A DNA stretch of 64,000 bases from Rhizobium sp. Q54 (GCA_945861895.1 CAMAWF010000006.1:30199-94198); one strand, 5' to 3'. Counted from the first letter of the stretch, positions 16,681 to 27,257 are shown. A program made the numbers and translations. The notes: a model not told the origin generated them from the letters alone.

Positions 16681-17610
16681 TCATGGCTTCTTCATCGAGG
16701 AATAGACCACGCGCATAAAGTTGCGGCTGGCCTGCTCATTCGCCGCCCATTTGGCGTCGAGGTCGGCGAACGGCTTGGCCGCGTAGATGTCGCTCTCGCT
16801 CTTGCCCTCGGCGATCAGCTTCGTCATGCGCTCGCGCGCGGTCGCCAGCATCGCCCGGAATTCCGCGAGCTGGGCCTTGGTGGCGACTTGCCCGTGTCCC
16901 GGCACGATCTTGGTGGCGTCATTGGCGCGCGCGAGATAGGCATCAAAAGCCCCGATCATGCCATCGATGCTGCCGCCGTTGACAAAATCGATGTTCGGAT
17001 AGCGGCCGGTGGTGAAGGTATCGCCGGTCGACATCACATTGGCGTCGGCGATGTAGACAAAAGTGTCGCCGTCGGTGTGAGCCCCAGCGGTATGTTTGAG
17101 CTGCGCCGTGCGGCCCTTCAGCTCAAGCGTCAACGCGTCGGTGTACGTGCGCGCCGGGAGCGCCTCGGCCGGAGCGGGCGGTATCTTGATGTCGGGTATG
17201 GCCATTGTCCCGCCCGAGGCGAGGCGGTTGCGCACATTGGCATGCGCGACGACGACGGCGCCATCCTTGCTGAATGGCACGTTGCCGCCGACATGGTCGC
17301 GATGATAGTGCGTGTTGACCAGGAAGCGGACTGGCTGCGGCGACAATGCGGCAATCGCGGCCTTGAGCTTTTCGTGCATGGGCGCGAACTGGCCGTCCAC
17401 CATGATCACGCCGTCGTCCGCCACCACGACGGTGACGTTACCGCCCTGGCCCTCCAGCATGTAGGTGCGGTTGCCGAGATCGGTGGTCTTGACCTCGATC
17501 TTGGACCAATCCGGCCCAACCGGCGGTCCGGCGGGTGGCTGCTGGGCAGCCGCGGGCGCTACGATCAGGCTGGTCAGTGCCGCGAGCGCGGCAAGCGTGG
17601 TTTTGCGCAT
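16681..17610 (-). CDS. Secreted metallo-beta-lactamase-fold hydrolase
   Basis: A 309-residue protein with a signal peptide (cut near APAAAQ). The zinc motif NTHYHRDHVGGN (about residues 100-111), the later GAHTDGD, STGDTF and VPGHGQ are the conserved zinc-ligand blocks of the MBL superfamily. The sequence resembles periplasmic subclass-B3-like or PQQ-relay hydrolases; a true beta-lactamase is possible but cannot be claimed. It stands alone, 98 bp upstream of the thioredoxin start. Confidence 0.85.
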   Translation of the reverse strand: MRKTTLAALAALTSLIVAPAAAQQPPAGPPVGPDWSKIEVKTTDLGNRTYMLEGQGGNVTVVVADDGVIMVDGQFAPMHEKLKAAIAALSPQPVRFLVNTHYHRDHVGGNVPFSKDGAVVVAHANVRNRLASGGTMAIPDIKIPPAPAEALPARTYTDALTLELKGRTAQLKHTAGAHTDGDTFVYIADANVMSTGDTFTTGRYPNIDFVNGGSIDGMIGAFDAYLARANDATKIVPGHGQVATKAQLAEFRAMLATARERMTKLIAEGKSESDIYAAKPFADLDAKWAANEQASRNFMRVVYSSMKKP

Positions 17611-17765
17611 GAAATCCTCCCCAAATGGTTCGGCCGTTAGCGGGGGCCGTATCGGCGTCGTAAGTAAGAACGACGCTAAAACGGATTTATTCCCTGCCTC
17701 TGCGTTGTCATGCCCGGCAATGATAGGGTAGGGGCGGAACGCCGAACCCTGCCGAGGAGCTTGTC

Positions 17766-18161
17766 ATGCCCACGTCCTTAGCCGTTGAATACAAAGACGC
17801 CTCGCCGGAAGTCCGCGCCGTGTTCGACGACATCAAGCAGACGCGCAAGGTCGATGATGTGAATAATTTCTGGAAATATCTGGCGCGCGATCCGGCCACG
17901 CTCAAGCGCACCTGGGAGAGCGTCAAGCAGATCATGGCGCCCGGCGCGCTGGATCCGCTGACCAAGGAGATGATCTACCTCGCCGTCAGCGTCACCAACG
18001 GCTGCGCCTATTGCACCGCCAGCCACACCGCGGCGGCGCGCAAGGCCGGCATGAGCGAGGCGATGTTCGGCGAGGTGATGGCCGTCACCGGCATGGCGAA
18101 CGAGACCAACCGCCTGGCCAACGGCTACCGTGTGCCGGTCGATGCGGCGTTCGCGCGGTGA
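17766..18161 (+). CDS. Carboxymuconolactone decarboxylase / AhpD-like protein
   Basis: A 131-residue protein with the AhpD-type redox pair GCAYCTASHTAAARKAGM (CxxC plus His). The CMD/AhpD fold covers real decarboxylases and alkylhydroperoxidase partners; the CxxC favours a peroxidase-type role. GCCGAGGAGC lies just before the ATG. Neighbours give no pathway. Confidence 0.88.
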   Translation: MPTSLAVEYKDASPEVRAVFDDIKQTRKVDDVNNFWKYLARDPATLKRTWESVKQIMAPGALDPLTKEMIYLAVSVTNGCAYCTASHTAAARKAGMSEAMFGEVMAVTGMANETNRLANGYRVPVDAAFAR

Positions 18162-18288
18162 TTGAGTTTTTTGTCGTTGCAAGGCGCGTCGAAGACGCCA
18201 ACCCGGAATCCAGCGGCGTTGCGGTTCCGGTTGGAACCGGCGGTGCAAGGCAAAATCGGGAAGGCGGGAAGCTCGTCGCGGGTGGAGC

Positions 18289-18543
18289 TCAGGTCGTCGA
18301 CGATGCCCGCATGTCCACCCCCGCGGCATGGCCGGCTTCGGTGAGGATGTAGGTGTAACGGTCGTGCAGCTTGAGCGTGAGCCAGCTATTGGCCACCGCC
18401 TTGTTCAACCCGCGCTGGAAATCGGCGTCGCGCACATCGGTGAAATAATTGCGCCGAAGGCTGCCGCTGACGCGCACATTGTGATTCATGAATACACGCA
18501 GGATTTGGCGTCCGACTTCTTCGTCCGTTTGAGCGTGCGGCAT
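18289..18543 (-). CDS. Small hypothetical protein
   Basis: An 84-residue protein (MPHAQTDEEVGRQILRVFMNHNVRVSG...). It is rich in charged residues, predicted mostly helical with a short strand region near its end (RYTYILTEAGHAA), which looks like a small winged-helix-type fold, but no DNA-binding claim can be made. It stands between two unrelated genes. Codon use matches the neighbours, so it is probably real. Confidence 0.6.
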   Translation of the reverse strand: MPHAQTDEEVGRQILRVFMNHNVRVSGSLRRNYFTDVRDADFQRGLNKAVANSWLTLKLHDRYTYILTEAGHAAGVDMRASSTT

Positions 18544-18629
18544 TTTTGATGTCCGGCTGATGTGGCGTGCGGGCAGTGACGCTCACACGCTTTCAAAATT
18601 AGCGCAAGCGCATGAAGCGAATTTTACAC

Positions 18630-19757
<1,128 letters not shown>

Positions 19758-19761
19758 GCGA

Positions 19762-19932
19762 TCAGGCTACCCGGACTGCGAGTTTCCAGCCGAAGAAGAA
19801 CACGCTGAAGAATAAAGCGAGGAATACGGTCAGGCTCAGCGGTTCCGAAAAGTTCTCCACCGCGCGGCCAATGCCATAGGCGATGAATTCGCCGACGATG
19901 ACGATCCCCACATAGACGGCTATCAGTTTCAT
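19762..19932 (-). CDS. Small membrane protein
   Basis: A 56-residue protein (MKLIAVYVGIVIVGEF...) with two predicted membrane helices, about residues 3-22 and 31-52. The longer frame from 19983 has no support. It lies 4 bp upstream of the formaldehyde dehydrogenase on the same strand, so it may be co-transcribed. No function is known. Confidence 0.6.
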   Translation of the reverse strand: MKLIAVYVGIVIVGEFIAYGIGRAVENFSEPLSLTVFLALFFSVFFFGWKLAVRVA

Positions 19933-20086
19933 TCGCTTCCCCTGCGGTAATCCGCCCGCGCCCGGCGGCGACCTTAGCATCACGGCTATGCGCGGGAGAA
20001 GGGGAGCCAGCGCCGCCCCGGAATGTTATAGCGGGCGTCCCGCCTGCGCTACCTCCACATTTGCGGCCGGAGACAGTGAGAAGTCC

Positions 20087-20974
20087 ATGCGTGCGAGCCG
20101 CATCCTGATCGCGATAGCGCCGGGCCTGTTCGTATTGCTCTGGAGCACCGGCTTCATCAGCACGAAATACGGCTCACCTTATGCCGAGCCGTTCACTTTT
20201 ATCTCCGTGCGGATTTTCTTTGTCGTGCTGATCCTCGGCGCGATCTTCGTTTTCTCGCGCGCGAATTGGCTCAACGGGCGTGAAACCATGCACAGCATCA
20301 TTGCCGGGGTGTTGGTGCACGGGCTTTATCTCACCGGCGTGTTTGTCGCCATCCATCAGGGTGTTCCGGCCGGCATTTCGGCGCTGATACCGGGACTGCA
20401 ACCGATCGTCATTTCCACCATCGCCAACCGCTGGCTGGGCGAGCGCGTGTCGCGGCTGCAATGGTGCGGACTGGCGCTCGGATTGGCCGGCGTGGCGCTC
20501 GTGCTGCATGACCGCACGCTGGTCGGCGCGGGCACGCCGCTCGGCTGGTCTGCAAGTTTTCTGTCGTTGATCGGGATCGCGTTCGGCACGCTCTACCAAA
20601 AGCGCTATTGCGGCAACATCGATTGGCGCAGCGGAAATCTGGTTCAGTATCTTGCGGCCGGCAGCCTCTGCGCGTCCGCCGCCTTTTTATTGGAGACGCG
20701 GGAAATCAACTGGACCGTCGAATTCATCTTCGCGCTCGCCTGGCTGGTGTTGGCGCTCTCCATCGGCGCCATCGGCCTGATGTATTGGCTGATCCGCCGT
20801 TCCGCCGCTACCCGTTTTGCCAGCCTGTTCTATCTTGTGCCGTCGGTAACGGCGGTGATGGCGTTCCTGCTGTTCGGCGAGCGCCTGGATGCGCTCTCGA
20901 TCGCGGGCATGGTGGTTTGCGCAGTTGGCGTTTTCCTGGTCAATCGGGGCGCTGTCGTCAAACCGAACTCCTGA
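20087..20974 (+). CDS. DMT-superfamily (EamA) transporter
   Basis: A 295-residue membrane protein with about ten helices and two EamA halves (FVLLWSTGFISTKYGSPYAE in the first helix region, GAIGLMYWLIRRSAATRFASLFYLVPSVTAV in the second half). The WSTGF motif is typical of one EamA subgroup. The ATG at 20087 is preferred over an upstream frame that reads through non-coding sequence. Substrate unknown. Not closely alike to the DMT protein at 13499. Confidence 0.87.
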   Translation: MRASRILIAIAPGLFVLLWSTGFISTKYGSPYAEPFTFISVRIFFVVLILGAIFVFSRANWLNGRETMHSIIAGVLVHGLYLTGVFVAIHQGVPAGISALIPGLQPIVISTIANRWLGERVSRLQWCGLALGLAGVALVLHDRTLVGAGTPLGWSASFLSLIGIAFGTLYQKRYCGNIDWRSGNLVQYLAAGSLCASAAFLLETREINWTVEFIFALAWLVLALSIGAIGLMYWLIRRSAATRFASLFYLVPSVTAVMAFLLFGERLDALSIAGMVVCAVGVFLVNRGAVVKPNS

Positions 20975-20978
20975 CGCG

Positions 20979-21380
20979 TTACTTGTTCTGTGCGTTGAGC
21001 ACGAGTTGCGTCTGCGTCACCAATGCCGCGAGCCTGCCGTCGGCGCAGGTGACGCGGGTCTGCCAGACCATCGTGGTGCGGCCACGATGCAGCGGAGTGC
21101 ATTCGGCGCGCGCCACTTCGCCAACGGGAATCGCCGCGAAAAAATTGGTCTTGCTTTCGATGGTGGAGGTGGCTTCACCCGCGCGCAGATTGGCGGTGGC
21201 GGCGGTGCCGCCAAGATTATCGGCAAGCGACATCAGCGCGCCGCCATGCAAGACGCCGTTGCGATTGGTCAACTGTTCGGTCACCAGCAACTCGGCTTCA
21301 AGCCGCTCGGCGGAGACGTGGGTGATCTTGATGCCCAGAAATTGCGAATAGGGCGGCTGCTTCTTGGCGTCTTCGATCAT
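20979..21380 (-). CDS. PaaI-type hotdog thioesterase
   Basis: A 133-residue hotdog-fold protein. NGVLHGGALMSLADNLGG holds the HGG motif and active-site acid of PaaI-like acyl-CoA thioesterases. It would hydrolyse aromatic or other acyl-CoA thioesters. Overlaps the downstream end of the hydrolase gene by 4 bp, so the two are one operon. Confidence 0.88.
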   Translation of the reverse strand: MIEDAKKQPPYSQFLGIKITHVSAERLEAELLVTEQLTNRNGVLHGGALMSLADNLGGTAATANLRAGEATSTIESKTNFFAAIPVGEVARAECTPLHRGRTTMVWQTRVTCADGRLAALVTQTQLVLNAQNK

Positions 21381-21991
21381 TTTCGCTGCTCCAGCCAGCG
21401 CGCGGCAAGCGCGAGGTCTTGTGGGGTGAGATTATGCCCCGCCGGGATAACTTGGTATGTCAGCGCCGCGCCGGCCTGTTCTAGCACGGCGGCAAGGCGG
21501 TCGCGGGATGCGGCGGGCATCATCGGGTCGGCGGTGCCGGAGAGCAGCAGCACCGGAATGTTTTTGAGATCGGGTGTTGCGGCCGGCTCGAACGGCAGAG
21601 TGGCGCGCAGCAGCACGGCGCCGGCCAGAGTCTTGGGGTGCGTAAGCAAGAGCGAGGCCGCGATATTGGCGCCATTGGAAAAGCCGACGGCAATGGGATT
21701 TGCCAGCTTATAGTGTTCGCGGGCGCGCGCGATGAATTCGGCAAGCTCGACGGTGCGCGTCTTGAGGTCGTCGAGATCGAACACGCCCGCGGCCAGCCGC
21801 CGGAAGAAACGCGGCATTCCGTTTTCCAGCACCTTGCCGCGCGGCGACAACAGCGCGGCGCCCGGCGACAGCCGTTGGCCGAGCGGGATGAGATCGTTCT
21901 CGTCGCCGCCGGTGCCGTGCAGCAGGAGCAGCGGTGGGCATCGCGGATCGGTTGCCGGAACGAAACGATGGATGAAGCCGAGGTCGGTCAT
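21377..21991 (-). CDS. Alpha/beta hydrolase (carboxylesterase, YpfH-like)
   Basis: A 204-residue alpha/beta hydrolase. LLLLHGTGGDENDL is the oxyanion region, GFSNGANIAAS holds the catalytic serine, and SGTADPMMP and AGHNLTPQD hold the acid and histidine. It resembles small serine esterases of the phospholipase/carboxylesterase family. The ATG at 21991 is chosen over a TTG three codons upstream. It overlaps the following thioesterase gene by 4 bp. Confidence 0.87.
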   Translation of the reverse strand: MTDLGFIHRFVPATDPRCPPLLLLHGTGGDENDLIPLGQRLSPGAALLSPRGKVLENGMPRFFRRLAAGVFDLDDLKTRTVELAEFIARAREHYKLANPIAVGFSNGANIAASLLLTHPKTLAGAVLLRATLPFEPAATPDLKNIPVLLLSGTADPMMPAASRDRLAAVLEQAGAALTYQVIPAGHNLTPQDLALAARWLEQRK

Positions 21992-22071
21992 GGAATGCAA
22001 ATACTAAGGGCGCGGCTCGCACCGCGCCCCTGTTTTATCATTTAATGCGTTTTAAGCCTTCGGCTGCGGCA

Positions 22072-22734
22072 CTAAGCCTTGGGCTGCGGTACGATGCGGA
22101 TATAGGGCTTCGGAGATTTCCAACCCTGCGGGTAGGTCTTCTTGGCGTCCTCGTCGGATACCGACCCGGCGATGATGACGTCCTCACCCTGTTTCCAGTT
22201 CACCGGCGTCGCCACTTTGTGCTTCGCCGTCATTTGCAGCGAGTCGATCACGCGCAGCACTTCGTCGAAATTACGCCCGGTGGTCATCGGATAAACGAGG
22301 ATCAGCTTGATCTTCTTGTCCGGGCCGATGACGAAGACATTGCGGACCGTCTGGTTGTCGGCCGCGGTTCGCTTCGAGGGATCGCCGGAGGCTGAAGTCG
22401 GCAGCATGCCGTAAGCTTTCGCCACTTTGAGGTCAGGATCGCCGATCATGGGATAATTCGGCGCGAAGCCTTGCGTCTCCTTGATGTCGTCCGCCCATTT
22501 GGAGTGCCGGTCCACCGGGTCGGCCGAAATGCCGACGATCTTGACGCCGCGCTTGTCGAATTCCGGCTTGATGCGCGCCATATAGCCGAGTTCGGTGGTG
22601 CAGACCGGGGTGAAATCCTTGGGGTGAGAAAACAGCACGGCCCATTTGTCGCCGATCCAGTCGTGGAATTTGATCTTGCCTTCCGTTGTATCCGCTTCGA
22701 AATCCGGGGCGATGTCGTTAATCGAGAGCGCCAT
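22072..22734 (-). CDS. 1-Cys peroxiredoxin (Prx6 family)
   Basis: A 220-residue Prx6-type peroxiredoxin. The peroxidatic cysteine is in FTPVCTTELG (about residue 45); the C-terminal dimerisation region PQGWKSPKPYIRIVPQP is also typical. It reduces hydrogen peroxide and organic peroxides. A GGAGG site precedes the ATG. It is transcribed divergently from pccA; the 258-bp gap between them shows no clear regulatory palindrome. Confidence 0.93.
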   Translation of the reverse strand: MALSINDIAPDFEADTTEGKIKFHDWIGDKWAVLFSHPKDFTPVCTTELGYMARIKPEFDKRGVKIVGISADPVDRHSKWADDIKETQGFAPNYPMIGDPDLKVAKAYGMLPTSASGDPSKRTAADNQTVRNVFVIGPDKKIKLILVYPMTTGRNFDEVLRVIDSLQMTAKHKVATPVNWKQGEDVIIAGSVSDEDAKKTYPQGWKSPKPYIRIVPQPKA

Positions 22735-22992
22735 GACTAACCTCCAAAACTTTCATGCATTCTCATTACCTTGAATTTCAGCACTCATATATAGGCGGGC
22801 CGGCGCGCCGAAAAATAGCCAAGCCGAAAATGAGGATTATCGTTACGGCCGCGCCACGCCGGACAGGATAAATCATTGCTGCGGCGGAGGGCAAAGAAAA
22901 GGATTTTCCGCCGATCGCACAAAACAGTAAGCTGGCACCAGCCGGCCTGGGCCACCCCCGCCGCCGGGGTCAGAGGACATCCGCTCACCCTC

Positions 22993-25002
22993 ATGTTCAA
23001 GCGTATCCTGATCGCCAATCGTGGTGAGATTGCCTGCCGGATCATCAAGACCGCGCGCCGCCTCGGGATTACGACCGTCGCGGTCTATTCCGAGGCCGAC
23101 AGGGACTCGCTTCACGTCGAGATGGCGGACGAGGCGGTGCCGATCGGTCCGCCCCCCGCGGCCGAGAGCTATCTGGTCATCGACAAGATCGTCGATGCCT
23201 GCAAACGCAGCGGCGCGCAGGCGGTGCATCCCGGCTACGGTTTCCTGTCCGAACGCGAGGCGTTTCCCAAGGCGCTGGAGGCGGCAGGCATCGTCTTCAT
23301 CGGGCCCAATGCCAAGGCCATCGCGGCGATGGGCGACAAGATCGAGTCGAAGAAGGCGGCGGCGCGCGCCAATGTCTCGACCGTTCCCGGCCATCTCGGT
23401 GTGATCGAGGACGACGCGCAGGCGCGGAAGATCGCCGACGAGATCGGATACCCGGTGATGATCAAGGCTTCCGCCGGCGGCGGCGGCAAGGGGATGCGGA
23501 TTGCGCACAGCCGCGCCGAGGTGGCCGAAGGATTCGCGCGCGCGCGCTCGGAGGCGAAATCGTCCTTCGGCGACGATCGCGTATTCATCGAGAAATTCAT
23601 CACCGATCCGCGCCATGTGGAAATTCAGGTGCTTGGCGACAAGCACGGCAATGTCATCCATCTCGGCGAGCGCGAATGTTCGATCCAGCGGCGTAATCAG
23701 AAAGTGGTGGAGGAAGCCCCAAGTCCGTTGCTCGACGAAGGCACGCGCCAAAAAATGGGCGAGCAGGCGGTCGCGCTGGCCAAGGCGGTGGGTTACGACA
23801 GCGCCGGCACCGTCGAGTTCGTCGCGGGACAGGACAAAAGTTTCTATTTCCTCGAAATGAACACCCGTTTGCAGGTCGAGCATCCGGTGACCGAACTCGT
23901 CACCGGCATCGATCTGGTGGAGCAGATGATCCGCGTTGCCGCGGGTGAAAAGCTCACGCTGACGCAGAAGGATGTGAAGTTCACCGGCTGGGCGGTCGAG
24001 AGCCGCATCTATGCCGAAGACCCGTACCGCAATTTCCTGCCCTCGGTCGGGCGGCTGGTGAAATATCGCCCGCCGGCGGAGCAAAGCGATGGCGGCGTGA
24101 CGCTGCGCAACGACACCGGCGTCTTTGAGGGCGGCGAGATTTCGCTGTTCTACGATCCGATGATCGCCAAGCTGGTGACGCATGCACCGACCCGCGCGCA
24201 GGCAATCGCCGCACAGGCCGACGCACTCGACGCCTTCACCATCGAAGGCATCCGCCACAACATTCCGTTCCTGGCGGCGCTGATGGCGCATCCGCGCTGG
24301 CGGGAGGGAAAGCTTTCCACCGGCTTTATCGCGGAGGAGTTTCCGCAAGGATTTCGGCCGGTCGAGCCGGAGGGTGAATCCGCGCTGGCGCTCGCTGCCG
24401 TTGCGGCGGCAATCGATCATGTGCTGGGCGAGCGCAAGCGGCGCATCTCAGGGCAGATGAACGGCCGCGCGGTCACCCGTGAACGCCAGCGCGTCGTCCG
24501 GCTCGGCGATACCGAGCACTCTTTGGATGTCGCGCGCGCCAATGGCGCAATCGAAGTGCGTTTCACCGGCAAAAGCAAAACGGGCATCCGCCATCTGGCG
24601 TCCGACTGGAAGCCGGGCGATCCGCTGTGGCGGGGCAGCATCGACGGCAGTCCGCTGGCGGTGCAGGTGCGTACGCTCCGCAACGGATTCCATCTTGGTT
24701 TTCGCGGCGTCGAGACCAGAGCCTTCGTCTATACCGCGAGCGAGGCGGCTTACGCGCGGCTGATGCCGGTCAAAAAGGCGGCCGACAGCTGCAAGCAGGT
24801 GCGCTGTCCGATGCCGGGACTTGTCGTGTCGATTGCGGTGACGCAAGGCCAGGAGGTCAAGGCCGGCGAGACGCTGGCCGTGGTCGAGGCGATGAAAATG
24901 GAGAATGTGCTGCGCGCCGAGATCGACGGCACGGTGAAAACCATCCACGCCAAGCCGGGCGACAGTCTGGCGGTGGATGCCGTCATCCTCGAATTCGCAT
25001 GA
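22993..25002 (+). CDS. pccA: Propionyl-CoA carboxylase, biotin carboxylase/carrier (alpha) subunit
   Basis: A 669-residue protein: biotin carboxylase domain (MFKRILIANRGEIACR at the start, ATP-grasp loop IKASAGGGGKGMRI at about 157-170, EMNTRLQVEHPVTE), a PccA-type linker, and a C-terminal biotinyl domain with EAMKMEN. It carboxylates its own biotin and works with PccB (9468-11000). Length and the extended linker fit PccA rather than plain AccC. ATG 22993 is the family start; the frame upstream is unsupported. Confidence 0.94.
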   Translation: MFKRILIANRGEIACRIIKTARRLGITTVAVYSEADRDSLHVEMADEAVPIGPPPAAESYLVIDKIVDACKRSGAQAVHPGYGFLSEREAFPKALEAAGIVFIGPNAKAIAAMGDKIESKKAAARANVSTVPGHLGVIEDDAQARKIADEIGYPVMIKASAGGGGKGMRIAHSRAEVAEGFARARSEAKSSFGDDRVFIEKFITDPRHVEIQVLGDKHGNVIHLGERECSIQRRNQKVVEEAPSPLLDEGTRQKMGEQAVALAKAVGYDSAGTVEFVAGQDKSFYFLEMNTRLQVEHPVTELVTGIDLVEQMIRVAAGEKLTLTQKDVKFTGWAVESRIYAEDPYRNFLPSVGRLVKYRPPAEQSDGGVTLRNDTGVFEGGEISLFYDPMIAKLVTHAPTRAQAIAAQADALDAFTIEGIRHNIPFLAALMAHPRWREGKLSTGFIAEEFPQGFRPVEPEGESALALAAVAAAIDHVLGERKRRISGQMNGRAVTRERQRVVRLGDTEHSLDVARANGAIEVRFTGKSKTGIRHLASDWKPGDPLWRGSIDGSPLAVQVRTLRNGFHLGFRGVETRAFVYTASEAAYARLMPVKKAADSCKQVRCPMPGLVVSIAVTQGQEVKAGETLAVVEAMKMENVLRAEIDGTVKTIHAKPGDSLAVDAVILEFA

Positions 25003-25024
25003 CCCGCGTACCGGCATTCGGGCG

Positions 25025-25489
25025 ATGACTTTGTATTTCGCCTATGGCGTCAATATGGATCGCGCCGGCATGGCGCGGCGGTGTCCGGGCGCGGTGGCGC
25101 ATGGGCCGGCCATGCTTGTTGGCTTTCGCTTTTTCGTCATGCGCGAGGGTTATGCTTCGGTCATGCGTGCGCCGGGCGAAATCGTGCATGGCGTGTTGTG
25201 GCGGATCGGGCTGCGCGATCTCGCGGCGCTCAATGCGTTCGAGAGCCTCGACAGCGGCCTCTACCGCCGTGCAATGCTGCCGGTGCGCGCGAATGGCGGG
25301 CGCATGAATGCGCTGATCTATATCGGGCGCAGGCGTAAGAAGGGAAGGCCGCAGCCGGGCTATCTCGAAGAGGTGGTCGGCGCCGCGCGCGGTTGGAATT
25401 TTCCGCGCGCTTATATCAATGCCCTGGAGCGGCTGGCGTCCGGCGGATTTCGCGGTGTGCGGGCGGTACAGACTGGGGAGACCGGATGA
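25025..25489 (+). CDS. Gamma-glutamylcyclotransferase-like protein
   Basis: A 154-residue protein of the GGCT/AIG2 fold: LYFAYGVNMDRAGM is the substrate-loop motif (YGSN-type), and FESLDSGLYRRAMLPV is the usual mid-domain segment. Family members cyclise gamma-glutamyl peptides, but the real substrate here is unknown. It overlaps the acylphosphatase by 4 bp and starts 22 bp after pccA; the three genes probably form one operon. Confidence 0.82.
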   Translation: MTLYFAYGVNMDRAGMARRCPGAVAHGPAMLVGFRFFVMREGYASVMRAPGEIVHGVLWRIGLRDLAALNAFESLDSGLYRRAMLPVRANGGRMNALIYIGRRRKKGRPQPGYLEEVVGAARGWNFPRAYINALERLASGGFRGVRAVQTGETG

Positions 25490-25794
25490 GCGAGCAACTG
25501 CGTAGCGTTCGCCGCGTCGTGGTGCGTGGGCGGGTTCAAGGCGTCGGCTACCGCGCCTGGGCGGAATACGCAGCTCTCAAGCGCGGCCTCGAAGGCTGGG
25601 TGCGCAATTGTTGCGACGGCGCGGTGGAGGCGGTGTTCGCGGGGCCGGCGCGGACGATCGGCGAGATGGTCGAGGAATGCCGGCACGGTCCGCCCGGCGC
25701 CTGGGTCGATGTGCTCGATCACCACGAGACCGATCCGAACGATCTGGCGCGCCGCCGGCCGGGCGAGCTTTTTTCGGTGCTGCCGAACGAGTAG
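25486..25794 (+). CDS. acyP: Acylphosphatase
   Basis: A 102-residue acylphosphatase. The catalytic arginine is in VRGRVQGVGYRAW and the catalytic asparagine in GWVRNCCDGAVEAVF, as in the family. It hydrolyses acyl phosphates such as carbamoyl phosphate and 1,3-bisphosphoglycerate. The ATG overlaps the upstream stop (ATGA). Confidence 0.93.
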   Translation: MSEQLRSVRRVVVRGRVQGVGYRAWAEYAALKRGLEGWVRNCCDGAVEAVFAGPARTIGEMVEECRHGPPGAWVDVLDHHETDPNDLARRRPGELFSVLPNE

Positions 25795-25811
25795 CGGTGA
25801 CGTAGCGGAAA

Positions 25812-26099
25812 TTATTTTCCTTCCACCGCTATCAGGACATCGGTCGCGGCGCTTTGGCGAAGCGCAATCAGCGGCTGGTATTCCGCTGAACGATAGAAAG
25901 TCTTCAGCGCGGCCATGTCGGGAAACTCGATCACAGCCACCCGGTTGGGCCGCCAATTTCCTTCCAGCACTTCGTGACTTCCCGCCCGCGTCAGGTAACG
26001 GCCGCCATGACGTTCGATCATGGGAACGACCTGGCGCAGATACTCGTCGAACTTCGCCGGGCTGGCGATGACGTGCTCGCCGATCCAGTAAGCTGTCAT
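25812..26099 (-). CDS. DUF1330 protein
   Basis: A 95-residue protein of the DUF1330 (dimeric ferredoxin-like barrel) family: MTAYWIGEHVIASPAKFDEYL, RAGSHEVLEGNWRPNRVAVI and FPDMAALKTFYRSAEYQPL are the recognised blocks. The function is unknown. It converges with acyP and sits 25 bp downstream of lipB. Confidence 0.88.
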   Translation of the reverse strand: MTAYWIGEHVIASPAKFDEYLRQVVPMIERHGGRYLTRAGSHEVLEGNWRPNRVAVIEFPDMAALKTFYRSAEYQPLIALRQSAATDVLIAVEGK

Positions 26100-26124
26100 G
26101 CTGGTTTCCTTTTTCCGGCCCGGC

Positions 26125-26871
26125 CTATCCGTCTTTAGCCGTTGCGAACAGCTGCTCGAATTCCGTTCGCAGCGCCGTGTCCACGTCCGCCATGCTCACC
26201 GTAACGCCGAGGTCGGCGAGGCTGGTGATGCCGTAATTCGGCGACGACACACCGCACGGCAGAATGCCGGAGAAATGTGTGAGGTCGGGATCGACGTTCA
26301 GGCTGATCCCATGCAACGTCACCCATTGCCGAATGCGGATGCCGATGGCGGCAATCTTGTCCTCGCGGTCCGCACCCTTGTCCGGCCGGCGCACCCAGAC
26401 GCCGATGCGGTCCTCGCGCCGCTCGCCGCGCACATCGAAGGCGTCGAGCGTGCGGATGATCCATTGCTCCAAGCTGGCCACGAAGCGCCGCACGTCCGGG
26501 CCGCGCCGCCTAAGATCGAGCATCACATAGGCCACGCGCTGGCCGGGGCCGTGATAGGTCATCTGTCCGCCGCGGCCGGAAGCATGCACCGGGAAGCGCG
26601 CCTCGATCAGCGCTTCGGGCCGGGCGCTGGTGCCGGAGGTGTAGAGCGGGGGGTGTTCGAGCAGCCAGACCAATTCGGGGGCGGTACCGGCCGCAATCGC
26701 CGCCGCACGCGCGTCCATCAACGAGACGGCGGCCTGGTAGGGCACCGCGGCCGCGTCGATGCGCCATTCGGCCGGGGCCGATCCGGCCGCGCCAAACGCT
26801 CCGATCCGCAATTCATTGCGCGTGTTAACCACCCCGTAACCATACCATGGTGACCTCAGGGCTGCCCGCAT
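26125..26871 (-). CDS. lipB: Octanoyl-[acyl-carrier-protein]:protein N-octanoyltransferase
   Basis: A 248-residue LipB. Motifs: [21 protein letters not shown], the lysine in [10 protein letters not shown] and the nucleophilic cysteine in FSGILPCG. It moves octanoate from ACP to lipoyl domains of 2-oxoacid dehydrogenases and the glycine cleavage system, the first step of lipoylation. The start is uncertain: ATG 26871 is given, but the frame after the GTG near 26832 ([11 protein letters not shown]) fits some homologues better. The 5' region overlaps the promoter of the divergent FliN-like gene. Confidence 0.9.
   Translation of the reverse strand: MRAALRSPWYGYGVVNTRNELRIGAFGAAGSAPAEWRIDAAAVPYQAAVSLMDARAAAIAAGTAPELVWLLEHPPLYTSGTSARPEALIEARFPVHASGRGGQMTYHGPGQRVAYVMLDLRRRGPDVRRFVASLEQWIIRTLDAFDVRGERREDRIGVWVRRPDKGADREDKIAAIGIRIRQWVTLHGISLNVDPDLTHFSGILPCGVSSPNYGITSLADLGVTVSMADVDTALRTEFEQLFATAKDG
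26824..26842 (+). promoter_or_regulatory. Possible CtrA-like site upstream of the FliN-like gene
   Basis: TTAA at 26825-26828 and GTAA at 26836-26839 are separated by 7 bp, one mismatch from the TTAA-N7-TTAA consensus of the cell-cycle regulator CtrA, which often controls flagellar genes in this class. It lies about 75 bp before the GTG start of the FliN-like gene. Such motifs occur by chance, so this is a weak call. Confidence 0.25.
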
Positions 26872-26913
26872 TGGATAAGCAAAAGAAATAGGCGCGGGCG
26901 AAGGAAAAATTAC

Positions 26914-27156
26914 GTGGCCACGATTGAAAAAGTCTCGCTCGACATCACAGTAGTGCTCGGCACCACCTCCATGCCGGTGCATCAGGTCCTCCGCCTCGGC
27001 CGTGGCGCCATCATCGAACTCGACGCCTCGGAAAACGATGCGGTCAGCATCCTCGCCAACAATCTCCCTGTCGCCAAGGGCATGGTGGTGGTCAATGGCA
27101 ACCGCATTGCCGTTCAGGTCGCCGAGTTGCTGCCGCGCCCGCCCGATATGCGCTAA
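26914..27156 (+). CDS. Short FliN/FliM-family (SpoA-domain) protein
   Basis: An 80-residue protein consisting of one SpoA domain ([29 protein letters not shown] ... [21 protein letters not shown]). SpoA domains build the flagellar switch C-ring and type III secretion rings. It is shorter than usual FliN and has no flagellar neighbours, so it is an orphan. The start is a GTG after GAAGGAAAA. Its role could be motor switching or something different. Confidence 0.85.
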   Translation: MATIEKVSLDITVVLGTTSMPVHQVLRLGRGAIIELDASENDAVSILANNLPVAKGMVVVNGNRIAVQVAELLPRPPDMR

Positions 27157-27257
27157 TCGCTGCTGCGGCGGCCCCGGCCTTGTCCCCGCGGACCCTATTT
27201 GTTACATCCCGCCGTCTTTTGGACGCGGCGCCTGTGGGACGGCGTCCACACCCCTAC

